A stretch of DNA of 64,000 nucleotides from Amycolatopsis sp. CA-230715 (GTDB lineage Bacteria; Actinomycetota; Actinomycetes; Mycobacteriales; Pseudonocardiaceae). A model generated the notes under the pieces. The model saw nothing but the letters and a program-made list of their open reading frames with translations. It was not told the DNA's origin and did no database searches. Each line of letters begins with the position of its first letter. Positions within the stretch are counted from its first letter, which is position 1. The DNA is taken from the NCBI RefSeq assembly GCF_018736145.1, contig NZ_CP059997.1:2851501-2915500 (forward strand), given 5' to 3'. Position numbers and translations under genes: made by a program. Below are positions 7,920 to 16,131 of the stretch, piece by piece.

Positions 7920-8088
7920 CCACCCACAGGACGAGGTAGATCAGGCACTGCGGGCCGGGCAGGATGCAGGAGACCACGAACAGCAGGCGCATCTTGCCCG
8001 GCGTCGTGCCGAACCTCCTGGCGAGGCCCGCGCACACGCCGCCGAGCATCCGGCCGCTGCGCGGGCGGGACAAACTGGTGCCGCTCAT
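7903..8088 (-). CDS. PspC domain protein
   Basis: A 61-residue protein consisting almost entirely of a PspC domain: SRPRSGRMLGGVCAGLARRFG followed by a hydrophobic segment LLFVVSCILPGPQCLIYLVLWVVIPED. PspC domains occur in envelope-stress proteins and small membrane-associated modulators. The ATG at 8088 has GGGAG about ten bases upstream; the longer frame to 8130 has no such site. The gene stands alone on the minus strand, and the palindromic repeat cluster lies just upstream of it. It is probably an inner-membrane protein, but its partner is unknown. Confidence 0.85.
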   Translation of the reverse strand: MSGTSLSRPRSGRMLGGVCAGLARRFGTTPGKMRLLFVVSCILPGPQCLIYLVLWVVIPED

Positions 8089-8237
8089 GGAAATCTCCCT
8101 CTCCTGCTTCGCCGGACGTACCCTTTGCACCCCATCCTCGCCCCGGTGAGCGGGCGCCGCATCGCGCCGAAGAATGACGCGCCCCCTAATGGCCCCTCCG
8201 GGTGCCTTCAGGGATGGCCGCCGTTGGGCGGCGACGT

Positions 8238-8290
8238 GCCCCGAAAGTGACCTTCGGGGCGTTCAAGTCCCCGAAAGCCACCTTCAGGGC
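8238..8290. repeat. Pair of 23-bp palindromic repeats (cluster 1)
   Basis: Two units, GCCCCGAAAGTGACCTTCGGGGC (8238-8260, an imperfect palindrome) and a related CCCCGAAAGCCACCTTCAGGGC unit (8269-8290), lie 31 bases apart. They are in the gap upstream of the pspC-like gene and downstream of the first propeller-like gene. The same family recurs near 30.9, 40.2, 51.9 and 59.3 kb. Each unit can form a stem of about nine pairs, so a role in transcript ends is plausible. Confidence 0.8.
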
Positions 8291-8341
8291 ATCAGGATCG
8301 GTCGGCCTCTATAGGAGTTACTTTCGGTGTCGGGAAAGCCG

Positions 8342-9541
8342 TCATGAGCCCTTGGCGGCGAGCATTCCCCAGGTGTTCTTGAGGTTGTTCGAGCTGAACA
8401 GGCCCGCGGCGAGCAGCTTCTTCGTACCGGGCACCGGGGTCATGGCCAGCACCGAACTCTGCTCGGAGTGCGCGGTGCCCTCGGCGGGCAGGTCCTCCTT
8501 CTGCCACTCCTCGCCGGTCCACACGGCGAACCGCATGTGCGGCTCTCCGCCGGCCCAGCCCGCCGTCCACAGCCTGCCGTCATTGTCCACTGTGGTCGCA
8601 TTCGCCTCGGTGAACGGGCTCGCGGGCAGCGAGGCCCACTGCTTGCCGTCCCAGTGCGCGACGAACCCGGGGTCCTGGGTCGGGTCCCACTTGTTCTGCC
8701 TGCCCACGGCGTACACGCCGCCCTTCGGGTCCGCGGCGATGCGGTTCGCGATCCAGCCGGTCGGGTAATCCGAGGGCACCGGCACTTCCTGGACTGTCCA
8801 CACGTGACCGTCCCAGTGGTACAGCAGCGGCGTCGCCTTCTTTCCTTCGGTCACCTCCGCGCTGACCGTGATGTCCTCGGGACCGGAACCCACGATCGTC
8901 CACGGCGTCGGCGTCTTCCCTCCTGGCCCCGGCGGCAGCGCGACCTTCTGCCACGCCTTGCCGTCCCACTTCTCCAGCCGGTACTCGTACGAGCTGGTGG
9001 ACTCCTGGAAGTCGAACCCGGTCAACCACACCGAATTCCCGCCGAAGGCGGCGATGTCGGAAACGAAGGACTGCCAGCCCGGCGCGGGCGTCGGGCGCTC
9101 GATCGCCCGCCACGCCTTGCCGTCCCAGTGCTGGACGAGGCTGGCCCCACCGGGGCCCGACGGCGTCGCGCGGTGCGCGCGGACGTCCGCCGCGGCCACC
9201 CCGCTCGCCGAACCCGCCGCCCAGACGTCGTCGGGTGCCGCGGCCGCGACCACGTCGAGCCGCGCGGGCCCGGTCACCGGCGCCGGTGCGACATCGGTCC
9301 AGGCCTTGCCGTCGTAGTGCGCCAGCGCGATGCCCCCGGCGTCGCTCTTCATGCCGACCGCCCAGGCGTTGTCACCGCCCGTGGCCGCGACGTCGCTGTA
9401 GATCCGGTTGACCGCACTGGCGAGCGGCTGTTCGAGCCGCCAGCCGTCGTCCGCGTGCGCCGCCTGTGCGCTCGGACCGAGCACCACACCGCTGACCACT
9501 GCCGCGATGACGAGCCGCAACCGGCCCGGTATGCGTTCCAT
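8342..9541 (-). CDS. Secreted propeller-like repeat protein A
   Basis: A 399-residue exported protein. The N-terminus has basic residues, a hydrophobic stretch (LRLVIAAVVSGVVLGPSAQAAHA) and an Ala-x-Ala cleavage site near residue 30. The mature part repeats short blades with a W-x-x-G core (NAWAVGMKSD, DDVWAAGSAS, NSVWLTGFD) alternating with HYDGKAWTDV and HWDGKAWRAI motifs, as in beta-propeller or kelch-like proteins. It is a paralogue of the next gene upstream, with the same C-terminal signature (NTWGMLAAKGS). The function is unknown; surface binding is a guess. Downstream lies a cluster of palindromic repeats. Confidence 0.8.
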   Translation of the reverse strand: MERIPGRLRLVIAAVVSGVVLGPSAQAAHADDGWRLEQPLASAVNRIYSDVAATGGDNAWAVGMKSDAGGIALAHYDGKAWTDVAPAPVTGPARLDVVAAAAPDDVWAAGSASGVAAADVRAHRATPSGPGGASLVQHWDGKAWRAIERPTPAPGWQSFVSDIAAFGGNSVWLTGFDFQESTSSYEYRLEKWDGKAWQKVALPPGPGGKTPTPWTIVGSGPEDITVSAEVTEGKKATPLLYHWDGHVWTVQEVPVPSDYPTGWIANRIAADPKGGVYAVGRQNKWDPTQDPGFVAHWDGKQWASLPASPFTEANATTVDNDGRLWTAGWAGGEPHMRFAVWTGEEWQKEDLPAEGTAHSEQSSVLAMTPVPGTKKLLAAGLFSSNNLKNTWGMLAAKGS

Positions 9542-9598
9542 CGATTACCACCCATTTCCCATGAGGACTTTCACCTTTCGATTTCACCGGAAGATCAT

Positions 9599-10783
9599 TC
9601 ATCCCTTGGAAAGAAGCATTCCCCAATTGCTTCCGCGAGCACCCGTGCCGAACGCGCCCGCGGCGACCAGCTTCCTGGTGCCGGGAACGAGCTTCAGCTC
9701 GAACACCGCGGCCGAGTTGGTGCGGGAGGTGCCGTCCTCGGGCAGGTCTTCCAGACGCCATTCCTTGCCGTCGTACACTGCGAACTGGCCGTGCGCACCT
9801 TCCGCGGGCCGCCGACCAGCCGCCCAGAGCCTGCCGTCCGCGTCCACGGTGATCGTGTTGACCTCGGAAAACGGGGTGGTCGGCAGCTCCGTCCAAGTCC
9901 GGCCGTCCCAGCGGACCACGGAATTCAGGAGTGAACTTTCTTCGGATGGCCTGCGCAGGACGTACACCGCTCCAGCCGGATCGACCGCGAGCCGGTTCGC
10001 CGACCAGCCCGCGGGCGCCGGAATCACCTGGACAGTCCACACGCGACCGTCCCAGCGGTACAACAGCGGGACGATCGTCCCGTCGTCCCCGGTCGTCTGT
10101 GCGGTGACCGCGGCCCCCTTACCTCCGCTGGCCACGACCCGCAGCGGTTCCGGCGCCTTACCGTTCGGCGCCGGGGGCAGCACCACGCTCTGCCAGTTCT
10201 CACCGTCCCAGCGCTCCATCCGGTAACGATGGACCATTGTCGAATACTGGTAGTCGTCACTGACCAGCCACACCGAGTCCCGTCCGATAGTGGCCAGGCT
10301 GAAGGAAAAGGACTGCCAGCCCGGCGCCGGTACCGGCCGTGCCACGTTCGTCCACGATTCACCGTCCCAGTGCTGGACGATTTCCGGCTCACCCTCACCT
10401 ATCGGCTCCCCCGGCGAATGCGGTACCGCTGTCGTCCCCGCGGCCCACACATCATCCGGTGCGTTCGCCGTGGCCAGGTCGAAGCGCGCGCTCTTGGCGA
10501 CGACCGGCGCGGGCGCAACATCCGTCCACCCCTTGCCGTCGTAGTGCGAGAGCGCTGGTTCCTGCCAGCCCGTGGCTTTGCTCTTGGCACCCACCGCCCA
10601 GACATCGGACGCGCCGGTCGCGGCGACGCCGGAATAAGTCAGGTCGACCGCGCTGTCGAGCGGCCGTTCCCAACGCCAGTTCTCATCCTGCCGTGCGCTC
10701 GCGGCCTGGGCGCCCAGCCCGATCGCGAGGCCACCGATCGCGACCATCGCGGCCAGCCGTGCGCGGGACGATACGAGTCTCAT
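9599..10783 (-). CDS. Secreted propeller-like repeat protein B
   Basis: A 394-residue exported protein, tandem paralogue of the gene at 8342-9541. The signal peptide reads RLAAMVAIGGLAIGLGAQAASA. The mature domain begins with the same block (NWRWERPLDSAVDLTYSGVAATGASDVWAVG) and keeps the repeated HYDGKGWTDV, DDVWAAG, HWDGESWTNV and RWDGRTWTEL motifs. It ends SNWGMLLSKG. It lies 57 bases upstream of its paralogue on the same strand, so the two are likely co-transcribed after a local duplication. The 157-bp divergent gap to the lipoprotein array at 10942 probably contains the promoter. No enzymatic motif was seen. Confidence 0.8.
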   Translation of the reverse strand: MRLVSSRARLAAMVAIGGLAIGLGAQAASARQDENWRWERPLDSAVDLTYSGVAATGASDVWAVGAKSKATGWQEPALSHYDGKGWTDVAPAPVVAKSARFDLATANAPDDVWAAGTTAVPHSPGEPIGEGEPEIVQHWDGESWTNVARPVPAPGWQSFSFSLATIGRDSVWLVSDDYQYSTMVHRYRMERWDGENWQSVVLPPAPNGKAPEPLRVVASGGKGAAVTAQTTGDDGTIVPLLYRWDGRVWTVQVIPAPAGWSANRLAVDPAGAVYVLRRPSEESSLLNSVVRWDGRTWTELPTTPFSEVNTITVDADGRLWAAGRRPAEGAHGQFAVYDGKEWRLEDLPEDGTSRTNSAAVFELKLVPGTRKLVAAGAFGTGARGSNWGMLLSKG

Positions 10784-10941
10784 CTAGTTCCCTCCAGTCG
10801 TCAGTACGTCCTGTACGCGCCCTACTACGGGTCGACGACCGAAAAGGTTGCGAGCTGGCGGGAAAAACCGGTTCGGCGGACGAGAACGATCACCACCGCA
10901 TGACAACGGCGCCTGACCACCGCCGGAAGGGTGACATCGCG

Positions 10942-11243
10942 ATGCGCTTTGGCGATAAGGCGGTCATGAAGATCGGCGCCGCGCTGCTGGTAACGGCGTG
11001 TCCCCGTCCACCTCCGCTGGCCCGCTTACCGCGGCCGAAGCGCTTGGCGACTTCGCGACGATCGACTTCCGCAGCCTGCTCGGCGCCACCGGCGCCGAGC
11101 CGTCCCTTCCGGGGCGCCACGTCAGCGCCACCCTCGTCGACCTCGGCAGGAACGCCGAACCCGCGGGCAAGGCCGACGACTGTCACGACGCGCTCCCCAC
11201 CGGCGTCAGCGTCGAGCGGAGCTTCCTCGCAGACAAGCAATAA
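10942..11243 (+). pseudogene. Broken cysteine-rich lipoprotein gene (frameshift and truncation)
   Basis: The ATG at 10942 begins a lipoprotein signal (KIGAALLVTAC), but the frame then shifts near 11000. The continuation in the other frame (AGPLTAAEALGDFATIDFRSLL) matches the mature start of the two intact genes downstream, with the conserved DFCSLL cysteine changed to arginine. The frame ends at TAA 11241-11243 after VERSFLADKQ, where the paralogues continue KQSCTRYV, so about two thirds of the protein is missing. It is the first member of a four-copy array in various stages of decay. Confidence 0.75.
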
Positions 11244-11300
11244 GGATCACCAACGGATAACGGCCGTGACATTTCGGCCGCGAGCGGCGATAGGACCGCC

Positions 11301-12215
11301 ATGAGGCTTGGCGTGCGCGTCGTCGCCGCATCACTGGGGACTGGGGTTCTGATGATCACGAGCTGTTCGGCGGCACCTCCGCCGCCGCCTGCCGCGGCAC
11401 CGCCACCGGCGGAACTCACCGCGGCCGCGGCGCTGGGCGACTTCACCACGGTCGACTTCTGCAGCCTGCTCGACCTGCCCCCGCTCACCGGTGGCGCCAA
11501 GCCGCGCGAGACCATCCGGAGCTTTTCGACCTGCGTCGTGGCCTTGCCGGACGCGCAAGCCACCACGGTGGGGGTCGGGCCCATCACCAACGATGCCCAA
11601 CGGGAATCTTGGGAGACGGACTACCCGTTCCCCGGCGCACTGCCGCCCGGTGTGCGAGTGGAACAGACCTCGAAGGAGGACGGACCCGCTTGCACGCGCT
11701 ATCTCGCCTTTGCCGACAGCGTGCGCCTCACGGTCTCGATCTACGATTCCGACACCGCGGGAAAGCGCTGCGCCAAAGCCGACAAGGCGGTGGCGGGTGC
11801 GCTGGCCGCGGTGACCGAGAAGCGCGTCCAGCACGTCGACTACCCCGCGAAGTCCCTGGCCAGGATCGATCCGTGCACGATACTGGCCGGGCGTGAAGCG
11901 GACGCCGCGCTGGAAGACGAGTACCCGCCGGGCCCGATCGGCCTCGGCAAGCACAGCTGTACCAAGGCACTGGTCGAGGTGACGTTCCTGTCGGCCCGCA
12001 CGTTCGACGGTACGGCCACGGTCACTGTCGCGGGTCAGACGCTTTCCCAACTCCGTGACAAATCCTCGTGCAAGCTTCGCGCCGAACGACTCTCGAACGG
12101 ACGCGGCGAAGCGGTGGTCTTCACCGCGAACGAGGTCGACGCACCCGCCACGGCCGAGAGCTGCGCGCGGGCCGAGAAGGTCGCCGAGTTCGTGCTGCCC
12201 AAACTTCCCGCCTAG
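11301..12215 (+). CDS. Cysteine-rich lipoprotein, array copy 2
   Basis: A 304-residue predicted lipoprotein. The signal ends in the lipobox MITSC (cysteine near residue 22), followed by a proline/alanine linker (SAAPPPPPAAAPPPAEL). The mature part looks like two related halves, each with spaced cysteines: DFCSLL, FSTCVV, ACTRYL and KRCAKAD in the first; RIDPCTIL, KHSCTKAL, SSCKLRAE and ESCARAEK in the second. It resembles the DUF3558-type actinobacterial surface lipoproteins, but I am not certain of the family. It should sit on the outer face of the membrane. It is the second of four tandem copies; the next copy starts 12 bases after its stop. Confidence 0.75.
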   Translation: MRLGVRVVAASLGTGVLMITSCSAAPPPPPAAAPPPAELTAAAALGDFTTVDFCSLLDLPPLTGGAKPRETIRSFSTCVVALPDAQATTVGVGPITNDAQRESWETDYPFPGALPPGVRVEQTSKEDGPACTRYLAFADSVRLTVSIYDSDTAGKRCAKADKAVAGALAAVTEKRVQHVDYPAKSLARIDPCTILAGREADAALEDEYPPGPIGLGKHSCTKALVEVTFLSARTFDGTATVTVAGQTLSQLRDKSSCKLRAERLSNGRGEAVVFTANEVDAPATAESCARAEKVAEFVLPKLPA

Positions 12216-12227
12216 AAAGGCAAACCG

Positions 12228-13094
12228 CTGAAATCCGCCACCGCCCTGCTCGCCGTCGTGCTGTTCCTTTCGGCGTGCACCCCATCGAATTCCGCGCCGC
12301 CGAAGCCAGCCGGTCCGCTCACCGCGGCCGAGGCGCTCGGCGACCTCGCCACCGTCGACTTCTGCAGCCTGCTCGGCACCGCCGGGACGAACGGTTCCTT
12401 CGGCAGCTGCCAGGTCACCGCCGACGGCACCACGACCACCGTCGGCAGCCCCGCCAAGGACACCGAGCCGACCGCCAAACCGTACGACTACCGCGGGCAG
12501 CTCCCCGCCGGGGTCACCGTCGAGCAGAGTTCCTTCGACGCCAAGCAGTCCTGCACGCGGTACGTCGTGTTCGCCGACCACGTGCGCCTCATGGTGTCCG
12601 CGTTCGACTCGGGTGAGGGCGACGCGAAACCGAACTGTGGCAAGGCGGACGCGGCCGTGGGCGCCGTGCTGACCGCGGCGACCGGCAAGCGCGTCACCCA
12701 CGTCGCCTATCCCGAAAACTCGCTCGGCCGGATCGACCCGTGCGAGCTGCTGAGCGGTGACGCCGCGGACACCGCGCTGGGAAAGGGTTCGACGCCGAGC
12801 GCGTTCACAGTGGACAAGCACAGCTGTCTCCGCTCCGGGGTCAAGGTCTCCTTCGACCGCGGCAAGCCGGAGACGACCGGCACGAAGGTCACCGTGGCGG
12901 GCAAGCCCGCCACCGAGTCCAGGATCGCCGCGTTCTGCTTCCTCCGTGTCGAACGCCCAGCCCCTGGCGCCGAAGGGAAGGTCGAGTCGGCGGCGTTCGA
13001 AGCCGTCGACACCGCGACCGGCGTCGCGGACGACCGGACCTGCGCCGAGGCGAGGAAGGTCGCCGAGTTCGTCCTGCCGAAGCTCCCTTCCTGA
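12228..13094 (+). CDS. Cysteine-rich lipoprotein, array copy 3 (CTG start)
   Basis: A 288-residue predicted lipoprotein, closely related to the preceding gene (GPLTAAEALGDLATVDFCSLL; C-terminus AEFVLPKLPS). The best start is CTG at 12228. It has GAAAGG seven bases upstream and gives a complete signal peptide (KSATALLAVVLFLSAC), whereas the next in-frame GTG at 12258 leaves only a five-residue hydrophobic stub before the lipobox. The same GAAAGGCAA block followed by GTGAAA precedes the next, broken copy, which supports this start. The two cysteine-spaced halves are the same as in copy 2. The function is unknown. Confidence 0.72.
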   Translation: MKSATALLAVVLFLSACTPSNSAPPKPAGPLTAAEALGDLATVDFCSLLGTAGTNGSFGSCQVTADGTTTTVGSPAKDTEPTAKPYDYRGQLPAGVTVEQSSFDAKQSCTRYVVFADHVRLMVSAFDSGEGDAKPNCGKADAAVGAVLTAATGKRVTHVAYPENSLGRIDPCELLSGDAADTALGKGSTPSAFTVDKHSCLRSGVKVSFDRGKPETTGTKVTVAGKPATESRIAAFCFLRVERPAPGAEGKVESAAFEAVDTATGVADDRTCAEARKVAEFVLPKLPS

Positions 13095-13105
13095 AAGGCA
13101 AGCCC

Positions 13106-13208
13106 GTGAAACCTCGTCGTCGCCGCCCTCGCGTCGATAACGCTATCCTCTTGCGCAGCCGAACTTTTCCCTTACCCGCAGCCTTTTCCATTTGTCCACT
13201 TTGGATAA
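13106..13208 (+). pseudogene. Remnant of lipoprotein array copy 4
   Basis: After copy 3, a GAAAGGCAAGCCC block precedes GTG 13106 and AAACCTC. One base later, in a shifted frame, a lipoprotein signal reads VVAALASITLSSCAAELF (lipobox cysteine) and stops at TAA 13206-13208. The copy therefore has a frameshift after three codons and lacks its mature domain. The IS66-type element begins only about 24 bases further on. Confidence 0.6.
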
Positions 13209-13231
13209 TCGACGACAGTTCACCTGGATGG

Positions 13232-14361
13232 GTAACTATTCAGGTCGAGTGAGGGTCGTGAGTGGCTGTGTGGGATGATCTTTGTTGTGGGGAAGGGTGT
13301 TCGTCCGTCGTACGATGAGCTGGCTGCGTTGGTTGCCGCGCAGAAGGTGGAGCTTGATCGTGCGCGTGAGGAGATCACCCAGTTGCGGCGCGAGGTCGCT
13401 TCGTTGAAGCGTCGTCTCGGTGCGAATTCGGGTAACTCGTCGATGCCGCCGTCATCGGACCGGTTCAGCAAACCGGCGCCGAAGTCGTTGCGCGGCAAGA
13501 CTGGTCGCAAACGGGGCAAGCAGCCAGGAGCGCCAGGGGCAAGTCTGTCGTTAGTGGACGATCCGACCATGTTGTCGAGCATGTTCCGTCGTCGTGCGGT
13601 GATTGCGGCACGGGGCTGCGCCACTGTGACAAGGTTGGTGTGACGCGTCGGCAGGTGGTGGATCTGCCGGAGGTGCGCCCCTCGGTGACCGAGCATCGGC
13701 TGCATCGACTGCGGTGTCGTGGGTGCCGACGCGTGACCGCGGCGGCCGCACCACGGGCCGCGACCGTTACCGCGTGCTACGGGCCGAACGTGACCGCGCT
13801 GGCCGCGTATCTGCTGACCTGCCAGCACATCCCGGTCGCCCGCGCCGCCCAGCTGGACGGCGCCGGTGGCGCATTTCGACGAGACCGGGATCCGGGTCGA
13901 GGGCAAAACCTGGTGGCTGCACACCGCCTGCAAAACCGCCACGCTGACCGCGTACCTTGCCCACCCGCTGCGCGGTAGCGAGGCGATGGACGAATTCGGG
14001 CTCCTGCCGACCTTTCGCGGTGTCGCGGTCCACGACGGCTGGCACCCCTACGACAGCAAGGCGCCACGCATCGCCTGCTCAAACGCTTACGCGACTACCA
14101 GCACGACACACTGCGCTTCGCTCGCGACCTGACGGTCCCGTTCACCAACAACCAAGCCGAACGCGACCTCCGCATGATCAAAGCCCAGCTCAAAATCTCC
14201 GGCGGCTGGCGCACCCGACACGGCGCACACACCTGGCTCCGCATCCGCGCCTACATCTCCACACTCCGCAAGAACAACATCCACATCCTCACCGAACTCC
14301 GCAACGCCATCACCGGAAACCCTTGGCTACCAACAGTCCTCACAACAACCTGAATAGTTAC
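13232..14361. mobile_element. IS66-type element, 1130 bp, internally deleted
   Basis: The ends are perfect 14-bp inverted repeats: GTAACTATTCAGGT at 13232-13245 and its complement at 14348-14361. They are bracketed by an 8-bp direct repeat CTGGATGG (13224-13231 and 14362-14369), the target duplication length of IS66 elements. Inside is one broken IS66-type transposase frame. At 1.13 kb it is too short for a full transposase, so it is a non-autonomous derivative. Intact ends and target duplication suggest it moved, or was trimmed, recently. It lies between the lipoprotein remnant and the HNH gene. Confidence 0.85.
13275..14353 (+). pseudogene. IS66-type transposase remnant
   Basis: The reading frame is recognisable in pieces. 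The N-terminal coiled segment and linker (REEITQLRREVASLKRRLG, then NSGNSSMPPSSDRFSKPAP and GRKRGKQPGAPGA) are followed by the zinc-binding part in a shifted frame (CGDCGTGLRHCD). Next come RRQVVDLPEVRPSVTEHRL and YLLTCQHIPVARAAQLDG. An apparent deletion leads to the catalytic part HFDETGIRVEGKTWWLHTACK and HDGWHPYDSKAPR, and a second gap to FTNNQAERDLRMIKAQLKISGG. At least one frameshift (near 13570) and two internal deletions make it inactive. The last codons overlap the right inverted repeat, and the TGA lies inside it. Confidence 0.85.
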
Positions 14362-14408
14362 CTGGATGGACCAGTCGAACCTCTGTGCGATCGCGGTAGA
14401 ATTGTGGC

Positions 14409-15656
14409 GTGTCCGAGAGCTCTTCCCTTGTACCGCAGCGGGAGCTGTGGCAGCTCGCTGCGCGTGAGAAGGCCGCGCTGCTACGGGAAGAGTTGATGTC
14501 CTTGTGGCAGCAGGAATCCCGGTTCTGCCACGTGATCGCGGAACTCGACAATGGCGGCACACGTGAACTCGGATACCCCTCCACCGCCGCGTTGGTGGCG
14601 GAGGTAGCGCGGACTTCCTCCGCTGCGGTGCGAAAACTGGTGGCGCGGGCGCTCGCGATCAACCCCAGCCGGGGTATCGATGGCACGGAAATTCCCGCTG
14701 CGGCGCCGCTGACCAGAGAAGCCATCGCCGAGGGAGCGATTTCGCCACTGCATGTGGATGGGATCGTGTCGGCACTGCAGGCCATCCCGGACACCGTGCC
14801 GGTCGAAGAGCGCGAGAAGACTGAGAAGACTCTGGTCGATCTCGCTCGAAACGCGACCACGGCGGAGGTTGCCGCGGCCGGTCGGCGGTTGCGTGACACC
14901 CTTGACCCCGACGGCGCGGAACCCCGCGACATCCCCGAACCCAAGCGTGCTTTCCGGTACCGCCAAGGCAAAGACGGCTCAGTCAAGTTCGAGGGCTATC
15001 TCGACCCGGTGTCCGGCGCGAAGACCCTCGCACTGCTTGAGCCGCTGGCCAAGCCCCACAAGGAAGACAACCCGCTGGTGCGCGGTAGAGCCGAGCGCTA
15101 CGGGGATGCGTTCATGGAGATGGTCAACCTGGCCGCGAGCCATCCGGATGCGCCGAACCACAGCAGCACCCGAGGCGACATCGTCGTCACCATCCCCTTG
15201 GAACTGCTCCAAAAGGGACTCGGGCACGCCTGCCTCGACCTGGTCACCGGCATCACCGCGAGCGAAGCCCGCATCCTGGCGTGTGACTGCAAAGTCATCC
15301 CCGCCGTACTCGGCACCGACGGACAACCACTGGAATACGGCCGCGCCAAACGAATCGTGACCGAAGGCCTCCGCCTCATGCTCGCCATCCGCGACGGCGG
15401 TTGCGCTTTTCCGGGCTGCAACCGAAAGCCCCGACACTGCGACGCACACCACGTCCGAGAATGGTGGAACGGCGGCACCACCGACCTCGGCAACCTCGTC
15501 CTCCTCTGCGGACACCACCACCGGCTGTTGCACAACAGCGACTGGAAAGTCCGCATGATCAACGGGATGCCCGAATTCACCCCACCCGAACACGTGGACC
15601 CCTGGCGAAGACCAAGATCCAACACCATCCACACCGCACAACCCCGCGCCGCCTGA
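14409..15656 (+). CDS. DUF222-HNH endonuclease (13E12-type)
   Basis: A 415-residue protein with an N-terminal DUF222 region and a C-terminal HNH nuclease module. The HNH core reads CAFPGCNRKPRHCDAHHVREW and then GGTTDLGNLVLLCGHHHRLLH, with the zinc cysteines and the catalytic histidine pair present. These genes are abundant in actinobacterial genomes (13E12 repeat family in mycobacteria) and are thought to be mobile or intein/intron-related, but their biology is poorly known. The GTG at 14409 is about 40 bases after the target duplication of the IS66-type element, so the insertion probably hit its promoter region. A strong stem-loop follows at 15802. Confidence 0.88.
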   Translation: MSESSSLVPQRELWQLAAREKAALLREELMSLWQQESRFCHVIAELDNGGTRELGYPSTAALVAEVARTSSAAVRKLVARALAINPSRGIDGTEIPAAAPLTREAIAEGAISPLHVDGIVSALQAIPDTVPVEEREKTEKTLVDLARNATTAEVAAAGRRLRDTLDPDGAEPRDIPEPKRAFRYRQGKDGSVKFEGYLDPVSGAKTLALLEPLAKPHKEDNPLVRGRAERYGDAFMEMVNLAASHPDAPNHSSTRGDIVVTIPLELLQKGLGHACLDLVTGITASEARILACDCKVIPAVLGTDGQPLEYGRAKRIVTEGLRLMLAIRDGGCAFPGCNRKPRHCDAHHVREWWNGGTTDLGNLVLLCGHHHRLLHNSDWKVRMINGMPEFTPPEHVDPWRRPRSNTIHTAQPRAA

Positions 15657-15801
15657 CCGAACCCCCGCCACACGGCGGGCGTCCGGCGGAGCCGCCGTGC
15701 CATCCGACCGCGCCACCATGGAAACGACTTGGTGGCCGTGCAATTGTGTCCACAATAGAGCGTCATTTCCCACTACGGCTACCCCAGCTACCGGCCTGAA
15801 A

Positions 15802-15845
15802 CGCGAAAAGCCGAGGCCGTTGTGGAAAACGGCCCCGGCTTCGCG
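15802..15845. terminator. Strong stem-loop terminator between HNH gene and DUF397 gene
   Basis: CGCGAAAAGCCGAGGCCGTT and AAAACGGCCCCGGCTTCGCG form a stem of about 18 pairs with one or two mismatches around a GTGG loop. It lies between two convergent genes, so it can end transcripts from both sides. A near copy of its right arm (AGAACGGCCCCGGCTTTCGC) occurs at about 16106, downstream of sugC. Confidence 0.75.
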
Positions 15846-15854
15846 TGCTCGGGA

Positions 15855-16049
15855 TCAGCGCATCGTGGCCCGCACGAACGCCGACCAGGCGGACGCGGTC
15901 ACAGTGAGCTGCCCGCCGACCCTGTCCTTGGTGTCTCGCACGCCAACTTCATGCATGGCGATGGCGACTTCTACGCAGTCGTTCGTGCTTCCGCCGCCCG
16001 TGCCGCTGTAACTACTCTTCCGCCACCTCGCGGCGGACTCCTCGATCAT
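15855..16049 (-). CDS. DUF397 domain protein
   Basis: A 64-residue protein with the DUF397 signature WRKSSYSGTGGGSTNDCVEVA, then VGVRDTKDR and a C-terminal tryptophan helix (TASAWSAFVRATMR). DUF397 proteins are small actinobacterial proteins usually encoded beside an XRE-type helix-turn-helix regulator and implicated in development or antibiotic control. No such regulator is adjacent here, so this is an orphan copy. The ATG at 16049 has AGGAAG close upstream. The gene is convergent with the HNH gene and 82 bases downstream of sugC. Confidence 0.85.
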   Translation of the reverse strand: MIEESAARWRKSSYSGTGGGSTNDCVEVAIAMHEVGVRDTKDRVGGQLTVTASAWSAFVRATMR

Positions 16050-16088
16050 GAACTTCCTGCCTTCGCGCGGATGGACTCGGCAACGCTG

Positions 16089-16119
16089 GCCGGAGCCGCC
16101 CCGAAGAACGGCCCCGGCT
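16089..16119. terminator. Imperfect stem-loop downstream of sugC
   Basis: GCCGGAGCCG (16089-16098) faces CGGCCCCGGC (16110-16119) with one mismatch around an 11-base loop, just after the sugC stop on the minus strand. No T-run follows. It could end the lpqY-sugABC transcript. Confidence 0.4.
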
Positions 16120-16131
16120 TTCGCGTCCGAA

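Noticed and set aside
13224..14369. Treating ACCTGGATGG (10 bp) as the target duplication.
   Set aside because: The outer two bases overlap the inverted-repeat ends; with the ends set at GTAACTATTC, an exact 8-bp duplication remains, the length known for IS66 elements.
14409..15656. The HNH gene as part of a restriction or defence system.
   Set aside because: It has the DUF222-HNH layout of the 13E12 family, and there is no methyltransferase or specificity gene nearby.
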